Shown here: one piece after another, positions 52,359 through 61,924 of the stretch
Position numbering within the stretch: the first letter of the stretch is position 1
How the letters are laid out: the number at the start of each line of letters is the position of its first letter
Assembly: GCA_030148505.1 (NCBI GenBank)
Contig: JASBTI010000037.1
Location: forward strand, 1-64,000
DNA from: Rhodanobacter sp.
GTDB taxonomy: Bacteria > Pseudomonadota > Gammaproteobacteria > Xanthomonadales > Rhodanobacteraceae
Direction: 5' to 3'
Length of the DNA: 64,000 bases
Notes under the pieces: model-generated
Told to the model about the DNA's origin: nothing
What the model saw: the letters and a program-made list of their open reading frames with translations, nothing else
The model's database searches: none
Position numbers and translations under genes: made by a program

Positions 52359-53054
52359 CTACGAGCGATCGGCACCGCTCGTTTTACGCAGGGACCAGAA
52401 TCCGATGTCACATCGATGGCGATAGCCGAGCTGCTGGTACAAACGAAGGGCACGCTTATTTTGGGGGCTTGCATGCAGAAACGGCAGACTGCCCCGCTCG
52501 AGAATGTCGTTCGAAAGCATCGCCAGCAGCCGACGGGCATAACCGCGGCCAAGAAAGTCGGGATGAGTGCAGACGGCACTGATCTCGCGGGTCGTCTCGG
52601 TACCGAGCCGTTCACCAATCATTGCTGCCAACCTACCCCCCTGATAAATTCCGAAATAGCGCCCAAGCGCCATCGTGCGCGGACGAAAATAATGGGGGTA
52701 TACCAGCGCCGTCAGCGCCAGCACGTCGGCCTGATGTGTCACCGTCAGGGCGGTGATCTCCGGGCCGTCCGCAAGCGCGACCGGTGCTTCGCAGACCATC
52801 TGCACCAGCGGGCCGTCGTACTGCAACAACCATCCCTCCGGCACGCGCGGCGCGATGCCCATCAGCAGCACCGTTTCATCCTCGGCAACCAGCGCCGGGA
52901 GCGCCTCCGACACGTCCACATCGGTACGGGCCACACCCAGGAACGGTGCGAAATCCGCCGGATAACGCGCGATCTCGTCACCCCCTTGTGCCAGCTCCCG
53001 ATGCCGGCTGCACAGCGACGCCCAGAAGGGGTTGTCCAACGCGTTGGCCATCAT
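52359..53054 (-). CDS. GNAT-family (FR47-like) N-acetyltransferase
   Basis: A 231-residue acetyltransferase. The C-terminal half carries the acetyl-CoA loop THPDFLGRGYARRLLAML and the ASPQNKRALRLYQQLGYRH helix of the GNAT fold. The N-terminal half is the FR47-type extension with REISAVCTHPDF. The substrate is unknown. Two adjacent ATGs (53054, 53051) and an upstream ATG at 53066 are possible; I chose 53054 because GAGAT lies before it. Confidence 0.87.
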   Translation of the reverse strand: MMANALDNPFWASLCSRHRELAQGGDEIARYPADFAPFLGVARTDVDVSEALPALVAEDETVLLMGIAPRVPEGWLLQYDGPLVQMVCEAPVALADGPEITALTVTHQADVLALTALVYPHYFRPRTMALGRYFGIYQGGRLAAMIGERLGTETTREISAVCTHPDFLGRGYARRLLAMLSNDILERGSLPFLHASPQNKRALRLYQQLGYRHRCDIGFWSLRKTSGADRS

Positions 53055-53135
53055 TTTCGATCTCATGTGAACGTTACGGACAGGCAGGTTTGTCATCGCC
53101 AGGGACACCACCACCCAGGACGATTCCTCGACAGG

Positions 53136-53615
53136 CTACTTCGCCTTGCCCATCGCGGTCTCCAGGGCGAGCAACTTGTCCAGCACCATCCCGATCGCCG
53201 CGTCCTGCGTGGCCAGATGCACCTGGATACCCTTGGCCTCCTCGAGAATCGCACCCGCATCCTCGTAGGTGGCCGCCGACCGCGCGTCCGCCGCTGCGGC
53301 CTGGATGTTTTGCCCGACGATGATCACCGGCAGCAGGACCAGTTGCAGAAAAGTCTGCGCGATCCAGGCGATGATGACAATCGGGTCGCCGCTCGCCAAC
53401 GCCGCCGGGAGGCTCACCAGCGCAATCGCCGCAAAGGCGTAGGCACACCACATGGTGCCGACCGACGTGGTAATCCCCAGACCGACGCGACGGTTGAATC
53501 GCGCAATCGCCGCACTGCCGTGCAGCAGCGCCGCGGCGCGTTTCACGGTGGGCGGACCCTGCTCCTTGCGCTGGGCAATACGCATGTGAGGCACGTACTT
53601 GTAGGTGTGGATCAT
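53136..53615 (-). CDS. Conserved small inner-membrane protein, function unknown
   Basis: A 159-residue protein starting MIHTYKYVPHMR after a GAGGA site. Two membrane helices (about 48-75 and 80-105, GTMWCAYAFAAIALVSLPAA and IIAWIAQTFLQLVLLPVIIV) are followed by a soluble helical tail (ATYEDAGAILEEAKGIQVHL) that may form a coiled coil. I do not recognise a named family; the pattern recalls small two-helix DUF1003-like proteins but key features of that family were not confirmed. It lies between the GNAT and MFS genes, same strand. Confidence 0.72.
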   Translation of the reverse strand: MIHTYKYVPHMRIAQRKEQGPPTVKRAAALLHGSAAIARFNRRVGLGITTSVGTMWCAYAFAAIALVSLPAALASGDPIVIIAWIAQTFLQLVLLPVIIVGQNIQAAAADARSAATYEDAGAILEEAKGIQVHLATQDAAIGMVLDKLLALETAMGKAK

Positions 53616-53681
53616 GGTTATGAGTCCTCGAGGAAATCGCGACATGCGCCCCGCGCACAAGGCAGGGTCGTGCGCAAGTTA

Positions 53682-54878
53682 TCAGATGGTCGCGTTTACA
53701 CACCGCCGACGGCGTGCCCGAAACTGGCTCACCAGCGCCAGCAGGGCCAGCCCCCCGCCGAACGCGCTCACCGCAACCCAGCCCCCATGCCGCCACGCCA
53801 CGGCGGCCCCCGCCGAACCCAGCGAGCCGCCCAGGAACATCGTGGTCATAAACACGGTATTGAGCCGGCTCTTGAACTCCGGATGCAGACCGTAAATCAG
53901 GTGCTGATGGGAAACCAGCGCGATCTGCACACCAAAGTCGAGCAGTACCACCCCCACCAGCATGCCCGGCAGCGAGCCCCAAACGCCAAATACCAACCAG
54001 GCCAGCAAGGTCGCGACGGCACCCAGCGCAATCACCGGATACGGTCCCCGTCGGTCCGCCATGCGACCAGCCAGCGGCGCCATCGCCACGCCGACGGCAC
54101 CCACCAGACCGAACAGTCCCGCCACATCGGCGCCCAGGTGGAACGCGGGCAACTGCAAACGCAAGGCGAGAATCGTCCAGAACGCACTGAACGCCGCAAA
54201 CAACATCGCCTGGGTGAAACCCGCGCGACGCAAGATCGGCTCATGCAGCCACAACCTGCCGGTAGAGGCGAGCAGTTCGCCGTAACGGATCTTGCGGCTG
54301 GGTTGATGCCGCGGCAGGCACCACGCCATCAGCAAAGCGCTGAGCAAGGCAATCGGCACCGCCACCCAGAACATCGCCTGCCAACTGGCATAGCGCGCAA
54401 CGAAACCCGCCAGGGTTCGGCTGAACAGGATGCCGGCCAGCAGGCCGCTCATCACCAGGCCGATCGCCTGACCACGCCGTTGCGGTGCCGCCAGAATGGC
54501 CACGAACGGCACGATTTGCTGCGCCACGGTCGCCGCGGCACCGATCAGGATCGAGGCAATGACCAAGCCGATTACGCCGGTGGATACGGCGGCCAGCGCC
54601 GACGCGGCGGCCACGGCCACAAACTGCGCCGCGATCACGCGCCGGCGCTCCAGCAAGTCCCCCAGCGGCAGCAACAGCAACAAGCCCAGCGCATAGCCGA
54701 CCTGGGTCAACGTCGGCACCAGCGCAGCCGCCGGACTGTGTGGAAAGCTCTGCTCGATCATGCCGAGCATCGGCTGGTTGTAATAGATGTTGGCCACCGC
54801 ACTGCCTGTAGCCAACGCCATGGCTAACAGCCGGCCCCGACCGAGTGGCGGCGTTTCCGCCTGAACGTCTCGCTGCAT
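53682..54878 (-). CDS. MFS transporter (drug/metabolite efflux type)
   Basis: A 398-residue, 12-helix major facilitator. The N-terminal signature NIYYNQPMLGMIE, the inter-helix 2-3 motif GDLLERRRVI and the IVPFVAILA region place it near the YnfM/EmrB-like drug:H+ antiporters. The start MQRDVQAE was chosen over an upstream in-frame extension of 36 codons that looks non-coding. The substrate is unknown. It is separated from the HD-GYP gene by 277 bases. Confidence 0.9.
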   Translation of the reverse strand: MQRDVQAETPPLGRGRLLAMALATGSAVANIYYNQPMLGMIEQSFPHSPAAALVPTLTQVGYALGLLLLLPLGDLLERRRVIAAQFVAVAAASALAAVSTGVIGLVIASILIGAAATVAQQIVPFVAILAAPQRRGQAIGLVMSGLLAGILFSRTLAGFVARYASWQAMFWVAVPIALLSALLMAWCLPRHQPSRKIRYGELLASTGRLWLHEPILRRAGFTQAMLFAAFSAFWTILALRLQLPAFHLGADVAGLFGLVGAVGVAMAPLAGRMADRRGPYPVIALGAVATLLAWLVFGVWGSLPGMLVGVVLLDFGVQIALVSHQHLIYGLHPEFKSRLNTVFMTTMFLGGSLGSAGAAVAWRHGGWVAVSAFGGGLALLALVSQFRARRRRCVNATI

Positions 54879-55155
54879 GTCTGCTCCAACAGGGTCTTCG
54901 CACGATCGGACATATCCGTGCATCAAGCAGGCCCGACGCCTTGTGCAGGAACGACGCCGATTGCCAGGCAGCCCACCTTTAGGCAACAGCCCGACTTATC
55001 AATGGATCTGCAAGATCTTTCTCGGCAAGCGGACGCACTGTACCGTGGTATACCCTCCCTGGGATCCGCGCCGCCCCCTGTGATGGCGCTGTCGCCGGTG
55101 GGGATCAGGGCTCTCCATGCGGTACGGGCCCTTCCAATCGCCTCAACACGCCGAC

Positions 55156-56277
55156 TCAGGTGTGTGCATCGCGCCCCCACAGGGCCTCCATGGAAACCGT
55201 CAGTCGCAGCGCGTGGAGATCGACTACTTCGCTAACCGCATGCTCCGACAAGGTTTCACCACGCCCCATGGAAACCTCAAGCCGACGTCCATCCCGGCCA
55301 ACGATCGGTATCACCTGCGGTCGGTGGGACAACGCACCGCGATGAGTCACCACCGCGATGCTGCCGTCGTGCAAGCGCACCGCGCTGCCTGGCGGGTATA
55401 CGCCCAGCACCTTGATGAACATCATCGAGAAGCGCTGGTCGAAGATGGTGCCCTCATGGAGAAATAGCCAGCGTAGCGCCACGTTGGAGGGCATCGCCGA
55501 CCGATAGTCGCGACTGGCCACACGGGCGCAATAGATATCTGCCAGTGACAGTAATTGGGTGGGTACACCCAACGCTTCGCATGTCTTTCCGGCCGGGTAA
55601 CCGTCGCCGTCGGGACGTTCGTGATGGTCGCGAACGATGCTCAAGCCCAGCGCATCGGTCATGCCACGCTCGGACAACATCAGCACCCCGCGCTCGCAGT
55701 GGCCTTGCACTTCCTTGCGCTGCTGGTCGGTCAGGGGTCCCGCCCTAGCGTACAACTGCTTCTGCAATTCGAACATACCGATATTCATCGTCAGCGCGGC
55801 AGTCACGGTGGCCGTCGACTCGGCCGCAGTCAGTTCCAGAGCTGCTCCCAGGAGCTGGCAGACAATCGCCACATTCACCGCGTGGCGGATGGTGTACACG
55901 CCGTCGCGCAGCATGAGAATCGACGCCAGCGCCAGATCCGGGTTGGTCTGACAGGCCTGTGCAAGCATCTTGACGATGTATGACAGCCGCGCCGAAAAGT
56001 CGTCTGCCGGCCCCGCGCGATACAGCGCATACAGACGAAGGCGGGCGGCGACGATCAGCGAAAGCGGCGAGAGGGGTGGACGCTGCGCACTCTCAGCCGG
56101 CGCGCTGTCGCGCTCGCTCGAAATATAAGATGTCCGCCATTGAAGTTTCTCTACCTGCGACGCATTGGCGATCACAAAGCCCTTGCGTAACAACAGCGTT
56201 CCATCGCTTGAATAGGCGTCAAAAGGCAGCGGCTTGCCAATCATCGCTTCCGAGTAGGGGATGGGCGGCTTGGCCAA
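55156..56277 (-). CDS. HD-GYP-related protein with altered HD site
   Basis: A 373-residue protein of the HD-GYP (c-di-GMP phosphodiesterase) fold. The GYP motif is intact in HHERPDGDGYPAG. The HD doublet in the core normally reads HDIGK and here is MNIGM (AALTMNIGMFELQ), and an earlier HD reads HAVNVA. The metal site is therefore missing at least one ligand, and enzymatic activity is doubtful. A C-terminal beta-rich segment (PGSAVRLHDGSIAVVTHRG) follows. I chose the TTG at 56277, with GGAGAG before it; a GTG at 56301 and an ATG at 56244 are alternatives. Confidence 0.82.
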   Translation of the reverse strand: MAKPPIPYSEAMIGKPLPFDAYSSDGTLLLRKGFVIANASQVEKLQWRTSYISSERDSAPAESAQRPPLSPLSLIVAARLRLYALYRAGPADDFSARLSYIVKMLAQACQTNPDLALASILMLRDGVYTIRHAVNVAIVCQLLGAALELTAAESTATVTAALTMNIGMFELQKQLYARAGPLTDQQRKEVQGHCERGVLMLSERGMTDALGLSIVRDHHERPDGDGYPAGKTCEALGVPTQLLSLADIYCARVASRDYRSAMPSNVALRWLFLHEGTIFDQRFSMMFIKVLGVYPPGSAVRLHDGSIAVVTHRGALSHRPQVIPIVGRDGRRLEVSMGRGETLSEHAVSEVVDLHALRLTVSMEALWGRDAHT

Positions 56278-56780
56278 TTCAGGACTCTCCGGACACGGCA
56301 CAGTACTGCCATCGACCTTGCGTTGACGCCTGTGTCTTTCCCATCGTGCTGCTCACCTGCGCGGCGCAGGACCCTTGGCCTACGCCCGTGTGTCCGACGT
56401 GGATTCCCCCGACGGCCCCTGCCGTATCCGCAGCAGCCCCGTTCATCATCCGAATTTTGCATTAGTCGCCAAACCGCATCAATGAGGCGACGTAGGTCAG
56501 CCGACATCGGAGCGTAAGTCAGGCACTCCTGCCAAGGGTCGAGCGTCTCCTGCGAGGTATCGTGCCGCCGCTCGCCGCCATCATGGACTCTGCCATCCGC
56601 TACCCCTCGCTCCGAAAACATCGCACCTCCAACCCCATGATTGTGCAAGTTATTACGTCGCCGAGCATGACCTATGGCAGTCGGCCTCGAATGAACACCC
56701 CACTAGATTGATCCGCCGCTATAACGCTTTTCCGCGCTGGCGCCTCGTGGCGCGGCTTCGTCCTCACCGGAGATACCCCC
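56278..56780. other. Spacer between HD-GYP-like gene and M61 pair
   Basis: About 500 bases with divergent promoters expected. No frame shows family similarity and no clear regulatory motif was identified. Confidence 0.4.
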
Positions 56781-58709
56781 GTGAAAATCAAGATCCTTGC
56801 CGCTGCCACGATGGTGGTCACGCTCGGCACTGCCACCCTGCCAGTGTTAGCCAGCGCGGGTCCGCAACCGGCACCGAACGAATACACCATCCCGCCACCG
56901 CGGGATGTGGCATATCCGGGCATGATCACGCTGCATGTAGACGCCACCGACCTCGAACATCGCATCTTCAACGTGCACGAAACCATTCCGGTCAGCGCAG
57001 GCAGGCTCACCTTGCTATATCCGCAATGGATTCCCGGCGACCACGAACCCAGCGGACCGATCGACAAGTTCGCCGGGCTGGTCGTCACCGCGGACGGCAA
57101 GACGCTGACCTGGGACCGCGACCCTGCCAATGTCTACGCCTTTCATCTCGATGTGCCGCAGGGTGTATCCCGTATCGACGTGAACTTCCAGTTTCTCTCG
57201 GCGCAGAACAAGCGCGAGGGTCGGATCATGATGACGCCGCAGATGCTGAGCCTGCAGTGGAACACCGTGGCGCTGTATCCAGCCGGCTATTTCAACCGCG
57301 ACATCAAGGTACAGGCCAGCGTCACCCTGCCGCAGGATTTCAAGTTCGCCACCGCGTTGAGCACGGCCAGCCAGCGCGGCAACGTGGTCACCTTCAAGCC
57401 GATCGATTTCGAGAATCTGGTCGACTCGCCGATGCTGGCGGGCAAGTACTTCAAGCGCATCGACCTGGCACCCGGCGCCAGGACGCCGGTGCACCTGGAC
57501 GTGTTCGCCCAGTCGCCCAAGGATCTGAAGATCACCCCCGAGGAGATCAAGGCGCACCGCGACCTGGTCAGCCAGATGAACCAGCGCTTCGGTGCCCATC
57601 ACTACAACCACTATGACTTTCTGCTGTCGTTGAGCGACAACCTCGGCGGTATCGGCCTGGAGCACCACCGCTCCAGCGAGGACGGCGCCTCGCCCGGCTA
57701 TTTCACCCATTGGAAGAAGAACTGGCTCGGCCGCGATCTGCTGGCGCACGAATACAACCACTCCTGGGATGGCAAGTACCGTCGCCCGGCACGGCTATGG
57801 ACGCCCAACTTCAATGTACCCAAGCGCGACAACGGACTGTGGGTATACGAGGGCTTCACCCAGTACAGCGGCTATGTGCTGGCGGCCCGCTCGGGCTTGT
57901 GGAGCAAGGATCAGGCGATGCAGATGCTGGCCTTCGTGGGCGCCACCTACGATCGCGGCCGACCCGGGCTGAAGTGGCGCACCATCTGGGACACTACCAA
58001 CGATCCGACCATCGCCCAGCGCGCGCCGCTGCCGTACCGCAGCTACCAGATGAGCGAGGACTACTACTCCGGTGGCCAGCTGATCTGGCTGGCGGCGGAC
58101 GCAAAGATCCGCGCGCTCACGCATAACAGGAAGTCGCTCACCAATTTCGCCCGCGTCTTCTTCGGCATGGACAACGGCGCCTGGGATATCAATACCTATA
58201 CCTTCGACGATGTGGTCAAGGCACTCAACCGGGTGACCCCATACGACTGGAAGGATTTCCTCGACAGCCGCCTCAAGGGTCACGGCAACCTGTCCAAGGC
58301 GTTTAATGCCGAGGGCTGGAAGCTGGTCTATACCGCCAAGCCCAGCGACGCGGTCAAGGCGGTCGAGCGGCGCTTCCACGTTGCCGACCTCACCTATTCC
58401 CTGGGCATCGCGGTGACCAAGAAAGGCACCATGCGCGACGTGCTGTGGAACAGCCCCGCGTTCAAGGCCGGCCTGGCGCCGAGCATGACCATCGTGGCCG
58501 TCAACGGCAAAGACTTCAGCCCCGAGGTGATCAAGAGCGCCGTGACCGACGCCAAGGACAACCATGCGCCGATCAAGCTGCTGGTCAAGGATTTCAACGA
58601 CTACCGCACGCTCAACGTCGACTACCACGGCGGCCTGCAATACCCGCACCTGGAGCGCATCAAGGGGAAGCCCGATTACCTCTCGCAGGTACTGGCACCG
58701 CTGAAGTAG
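56781..58709 (+). CDS. M61-family secreted metallopeptidase, copy 1
   Basis: A 642-residue periplasmic peptidase of the glycyl-aminopeptidase type. It starts at a GTG with a signal peptide ending VLASAG. The zinc site is LAHEYNHSWDGKYRRP (HEYNH) with the downstream Glu in WVYEGFTQY. A C-terminal PDZ-like domain (about 540-620, FKAGLAPSMTIVAVNGKDF) binds substrate tails. The next gene is a paralogue with the same domain order, and both begin GTGAAA. Confidence 0.92.
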   Translation: MKIKILAAATMVVTLGTATLPVLASAGPQPAPNEYTIPPPRDVAYPGMITLHVDATDLEHRIFNVHETIPVSAGRLTLLYPQWIPGDHEPSGPIDKFAGLVVTADGKTLTWDRDPANVYAFHLDVPQGVSRIDVNFQFLSAQNKREGRIMMTPQMLSLQWNTVALYPAGYFNRDIKVQASVTLPQDFKFATALSTASQRGNVVTFKPIDFENLVDSPMLAGKYFKRIDLAPGARTPVHLDVFAQSPKDLKITPEEIKAHRDLVSQMNQRFGAHHYNHYDFLLSLSDNLGGIGLEHHRSSEDGASPGYFTHWKKNWLGRDLLAHEYNHSWDGKYRRPARLWTPNFNVPKRDNGLWVYEGFTQYSGYVLAARSGLWSKDQAMQMLAFVGATYDRGRPGLKWRTIWDTTNDPTIAQRAPLPYRSYQMSEDYYSGGQLIWLAADAKIRALTHNRKSLTNFARVFFGMDNGAWDINTYTFDDVVKALNRVTPYDWKDFLDSRLKGHGNLSKAFNAEGWKLVYTAKPSDAVKAVERRFHVADLTYSLGIAVTKKGTMRDVLWNSPAFKAGLAPSMTIVAVNGKDFSPEVIKSAVTDAKDNHAPIKLLVKDFNDYRTLNVDYHGGLQYPHLERIKGKPDYLSQVLAPLK

Positions 58710-58740
58710 GCGTTGCTGCAAGAAACCACCTGCCCCAACC

Positions 58741-58779
58741 GGAGCGGAGAACAGCAGGCGATGCGGCTGCCTCCGCTCC
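58741..58779. terminator. Long hairpin between the two M61 genes
   Basis: GGAGCGGAG (58741-58749) pairs perfectly with CTCCGCTCC (58771-58779), with an inner GCAG/CTGC stem around GCGATGCGG. It begins 31 bases after the stop of copy 1. No T tract follows, so it may act as an mRNA-stability element or partial terminator rather than a full stop. Confidence 0.5.
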
Positions 58780-58843
58780 TGATCTCATCACATGCCGGCA
58801 ACGCGGGCCTCCGCACGGGCCGGTACCTACTCGGAGTCGTCAC

Positions 58844-60769
58844 GTGAAAACCTGTTCCTTCCGCTCCAGTCTGATTGCCGCCGCGGTCGTTGCGGCCTTG
58901 TCGTTGTCTGCATCAGTCGCGGCGCAGGACGCTTCGATTCCGGCACCACGCGATCAGCCGTATGCCGGCATGCTCACCGTCAATGTCGATCTCACCGATG
59001 CGCCGCATCGCGTGTTCCGCGTGCACGAGACGATTCCGGTCAAGCCCGGTGCGTTCAAGTTGTTCTATCCCCAGTGGATTCCCGGCGAACACGCGCCCTC
59101 CGGCCCGATCGAGAACATCGCCGGTCTGATCATCACCGCCAACGGCAAGCAGTTGGCGTGGCGGCGTGATTTGCGCGACATGTATACGCTGAACCTCGAC
59201 GTGCCAGCGGGGGTCAGCCAGCTCGATTTGCAGTTCCAGTTCCTGGCGCCGGCGCCCGGCCATGGCAGCCTGTTCGGTGCCAGCGCTTCGTCCACGCCGA
59301 ATCTGGTCGACGTCGAGTTCAATCAGGTGGCATTTTACCCGGCGGGCTATTACACGCGACAGATCCACATCCAGCCGACCGTGCAGTTGCCGCAGGGCTG
59401 GAAATTCGGCACCGCACTGCAGCTGGAAAGCCAGTCTGGCAACGTCCTGCATTTCAAGCCGGTTACCTTCAACAACTTCGTCGACTCGCCGCTGATCGCG
59501 GGCCAGCACTTCAACCGCGTGAATCTAGCGCCGGGCGCCAAGGTGCCGGTGCACTTGAACGTGGTCGGTGACCAGGCCGACGACATCAAGCTCACCGACA
59601 AGCAGCTGAAACAGCAGCGCGCCGTGGTGCGGCAGACCAACCTGCTGTTCGGCGCGCACCACTACGACCACTACGACTTCCTGCTCACGCTGTCCGACCA
59701 CACCGGTCATTTCGGGCTGGAGCATCACCAGTCCAGCGATGACCGACTGCCAGCGAATTTCTTCACCGACAACGACATGCACATGCTGGCGGCGAGCCTG
59801 ATGCCGCACGAATTCGTACATTCGTGGAACGGCAAGTTCCGCCGCCCGGCCGACCTGTGGACACCCAACTTCAATGTGAAGGAGCAGGACGACCTGCTGT
59901 GGGTATACGAAGGCCTCACCGACTACTGGTGCAGCGTGCTCACCGCACGCGCAGGCCTGTGGTCACCCGCGCAATACCGTGATGCAATGGCGGTGATGGA
60001 TGCCGCGATGAGTTACCGCAGCGGCCGCGCCTGGCGCTCGCTGCAGGACACTGCCGACGCGGCCCCGCTCACCTACTTCGGCGGTAGCGGCTGGATCAAC
60101 TGGCGCCGCGGTACCGACTTCTACCCGGAGGGCCAGTTGCTGTGGTTGGATGTGGACACCAAGATCCGTGAGCTCTCCGGCGGCAAGCATTCGCTGGACG
60201 ATTTCGCCCACGCGTTCTATGGCATGGACAACGGCAGCTATGTCACCAAGACCTACACCTTCGACGACGTGGTTAACACGCTGAACAAGGTGCAACCGTA
60301 CGATTGGGCGAAGTTTCTGCACGCGCGCCTGGACTACACCGGCCCGAACCTGCCTGAGCACGGCATCGCGCGAGCCGGCTGGAAGCTGGTCTACACCGCC
60401 AAGCCCAATGCCATGACCAAGGCCATGGAGAGCGTTCGCCACAGCGTCGATATGGCCTACTCCATCGGCCTGTCGGCCTCCCGCAGCGGCCGTATCAATG
60501 ACGTGCAGTGGAATGGCCCGGCGTTCAAGGCCGGCCTGGTACCGGGGCTGACTATCGTGGCGGTAAACGGCAAGTCCTATTCGCTCAGCGCGCTGAAAGA
60601 CGCCGTGACTGCGGCAAAAACAAACCAGGCACCGATCGCGCTGCTGGTGAAAAACATCGACGTGTACACCACGGTGAACGTCGACTATCACAAGGGCCTG
60701 CGCTATCCGCACCTGGTACGCGCCAGCGGCAAGGACTTGATCGGTGCAATCGTCGCGCCGCGCAAATGA
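58844..60769 (+). CDS. M61-family secreted metallopeptidase, copy 2
   Basis: A 641-residue paralogue of the preceding gene with a GTG start, signal peptide (ending SVAAQ) and the zinc site MPHEFVHSWNGKFRRP plus WVYEGLTDYW. The PDZ-like domain is FKAGLVPGLTIVAVNGKSY. The differing residues between His-Glu and His (EFVH versus EYNH), and the substituted YFGGSGWINW region, suggest a different specificity. The pair may have arisen by tandem duplication. Confidence 0.92.
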   Translation: MKTCSFRSSLIAAAVVAALSLSASVAAQDASIPAPRDQPYAGMLTVNVDLTDAPHRVFRVHETIPVKPGAFKLFYPQWIPGEHAPSGPIENIAGLIITANGKQLAWRRDLRDMYTLNLDVPAGVSQLDLQFQFLAPAPGHGSLFGASASSTPNLVDVEFNQVAFYPAGYYTRQIHIQPTVQLPQGWKFGTALQLESQSGNVLHFKPVTFNNFVDSPLIAGQHFNRVNLAPGAKVPVHLNVVGDQADDIKLTDKQLKQQRAVVRQTNLLFGAHHYDHYDFLLTLSDHTGHFGLEHHQSSDDRLPANFFTDNDMHMLAASLMPHEFVHSWNGKFRRPADLWTPNFNVKEQDDLLWVYEGLTDYWCSVLTARAGLWSPAQYRDAMAVMDAAMSYRSGRAWRSLQDTADAAPLTYFGGSGWINWRRGTDFYPEGQLLWLDVDTKIRELSGGKHSLDDFAHAFYGMDNGSYVTKTYTFDDVVNTLNKVQPYDWAKFLHARLDYTGPNLPEHGIARAGWKLVYTAKPNAMTKAMESVRHSVDMAYSIGLSASRSGRINDVQWNGPAFKAGLVPGLTIVAVNGKSYSLSALKDAVTAAKTNQAPIALLVKNIDVYTTVNVDYHKGLRYPHLVRASGKDLIGAIVAPRK

Positions 60770-60859
60770 GGTCGTTCACCGAATCGTGACCTGAAAAAGC
60801 AGGCGGTGGTGGAGGCTCTACTATGTGGAAGCCTCCATCTCCTTGTGTGCCGTCATCTC

Positions 60860-61705
60860 ATGATCACGAACCTGCCCCCTCTCGACGAAGTGCTCGACTT
60901 GTTGCCCGATGCAGTCTGCCTCGTCGATACCGAGGGCTGCCTGCGTTTTGTCAATGCGAGCTTCGAGCGCATCTTCGGCTACGCCCCCGATGAGGTGTTG
61001 GGAAAACCCATATTCGATCTGGTCCATCCCGACGATCGTGGCGAGACCCGGCAACAGGCGGAGCACGTGATGGCCGGCACGTTGCAGCGTCACTTTCGCA
61101 ACCGCTACGTGCACAAGGCCGGGCACAGCGTAGACATCCAATGGTCGGCCCAGTGGCTGCCCGATCGCGGCTTGCGTATCGGTGTAGCCCGCGAGGTAAC
61201 CGAGCTGCGTCGGGCCGAACGCGAGCTGGAGCACCGCGCCAGCCACGATCCCCTGACCGAGTTACCCAATCGGCATCAGTTACAGTGCAAGCTGCAATAC
61301 GCCGTCGAGCATGCCATCCGGACGGGCGAAGGTTTGACCGTGCTCTACCTGGATCTCGACGACTTCAAGAAGGTTAACGATCGCTGTGGCCATAGCGCGG
61401 GCGACCACTTGTTGCGTGATGTCGCCAAGCGCCTTCAGCTGGGCCTCCGGCAGGGCGACCTGGTCGCCCGCATCGGTGGCGACGAATTTGTCGCTCTGCT
61501 GCCCGGATGCTGCGATACCCAGGCCGCGCGGGTAGTCGCCGACGGTATCCGCGCCCGGCTCAGCGCGCCCTACACGCTACCCGACGGGGTTTTTCACCTC
61601 GATGCCAGCGTGGGCATTGCTTGTTTTCCGGCGGACGGAAACGATCCCGACGCCCTGCTGTCGCACGCCGACCGCGCAATGTACGCGGCGAAGGCGCGGC
61701 GGTAA
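60860..61705 (+). CDS. PAS-GGDEF diguanylate cyclase
   Basis: A 281-residue cytoplasmic cyclase. The N-terminal PAS domain (about 10-125) contains VDTEGCLRFVNASFERIFGY. The GGDEF domain reads VARIGGDEFVALL with the I-site RQGD five residues before it, so it should be active and product-inhibited. It lacks an EAL domain. It starts at the ATG 60860, about 90 bases after the second M61 gene; an upstream extension is not family-like. Confidence 0.94.
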   Translation: MITNLPPLDEVLDLLPDAVCLVDTEGCLRFVNASFERIFGYAPDEVLGKPIFDLVHPDDRGETRQQAEHVMAGTLQRHFRNRYVHKAGHSVDIQWSAQWLPDRGLRIGVAREVTELRRAERELEHRASHDPLTELPNRHQLQCKLQYAVEHAIRTGEGLTVLYLDLDDFKKVNDRCGHSAGDHLLRDVAKRLQLGLRQGDLVARIGGDEFVALLPGCCDTQAARVVADGIRARLSAPYTLPDGVFHLDASVGIACFPADGNDPDALLSHADRAMYAAKARR

Positions 61706-61924
61706 CGGCGTCAAACTGTCCTGATGCCTGGTGTCGGTTTCAGGCGGCATGGTGCACACCGACACGGCGCATCCAAAGAGCCGCGCACCGAGGTCTGCGG
61801 CCACCCCGCAGCCGCGCCACCCTCCGTTCTTATCCGCCCCGCTCGTGACGCGGTGGCCGTGGCTGCAATTGTCATCTTCATACGCCATCATCGGATGGCT
61901 TGCTGTCGATCGAACGAGTCCTTC

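Noticed and set aside
52416-54827. Plus-strand frame of 803 codons across GNAT, membrane protein and MFS genes
   Set aside because: Arg/His/Gln-rich, no ribosome site at a sensible start, and antisense to three genes with clear family motifs.
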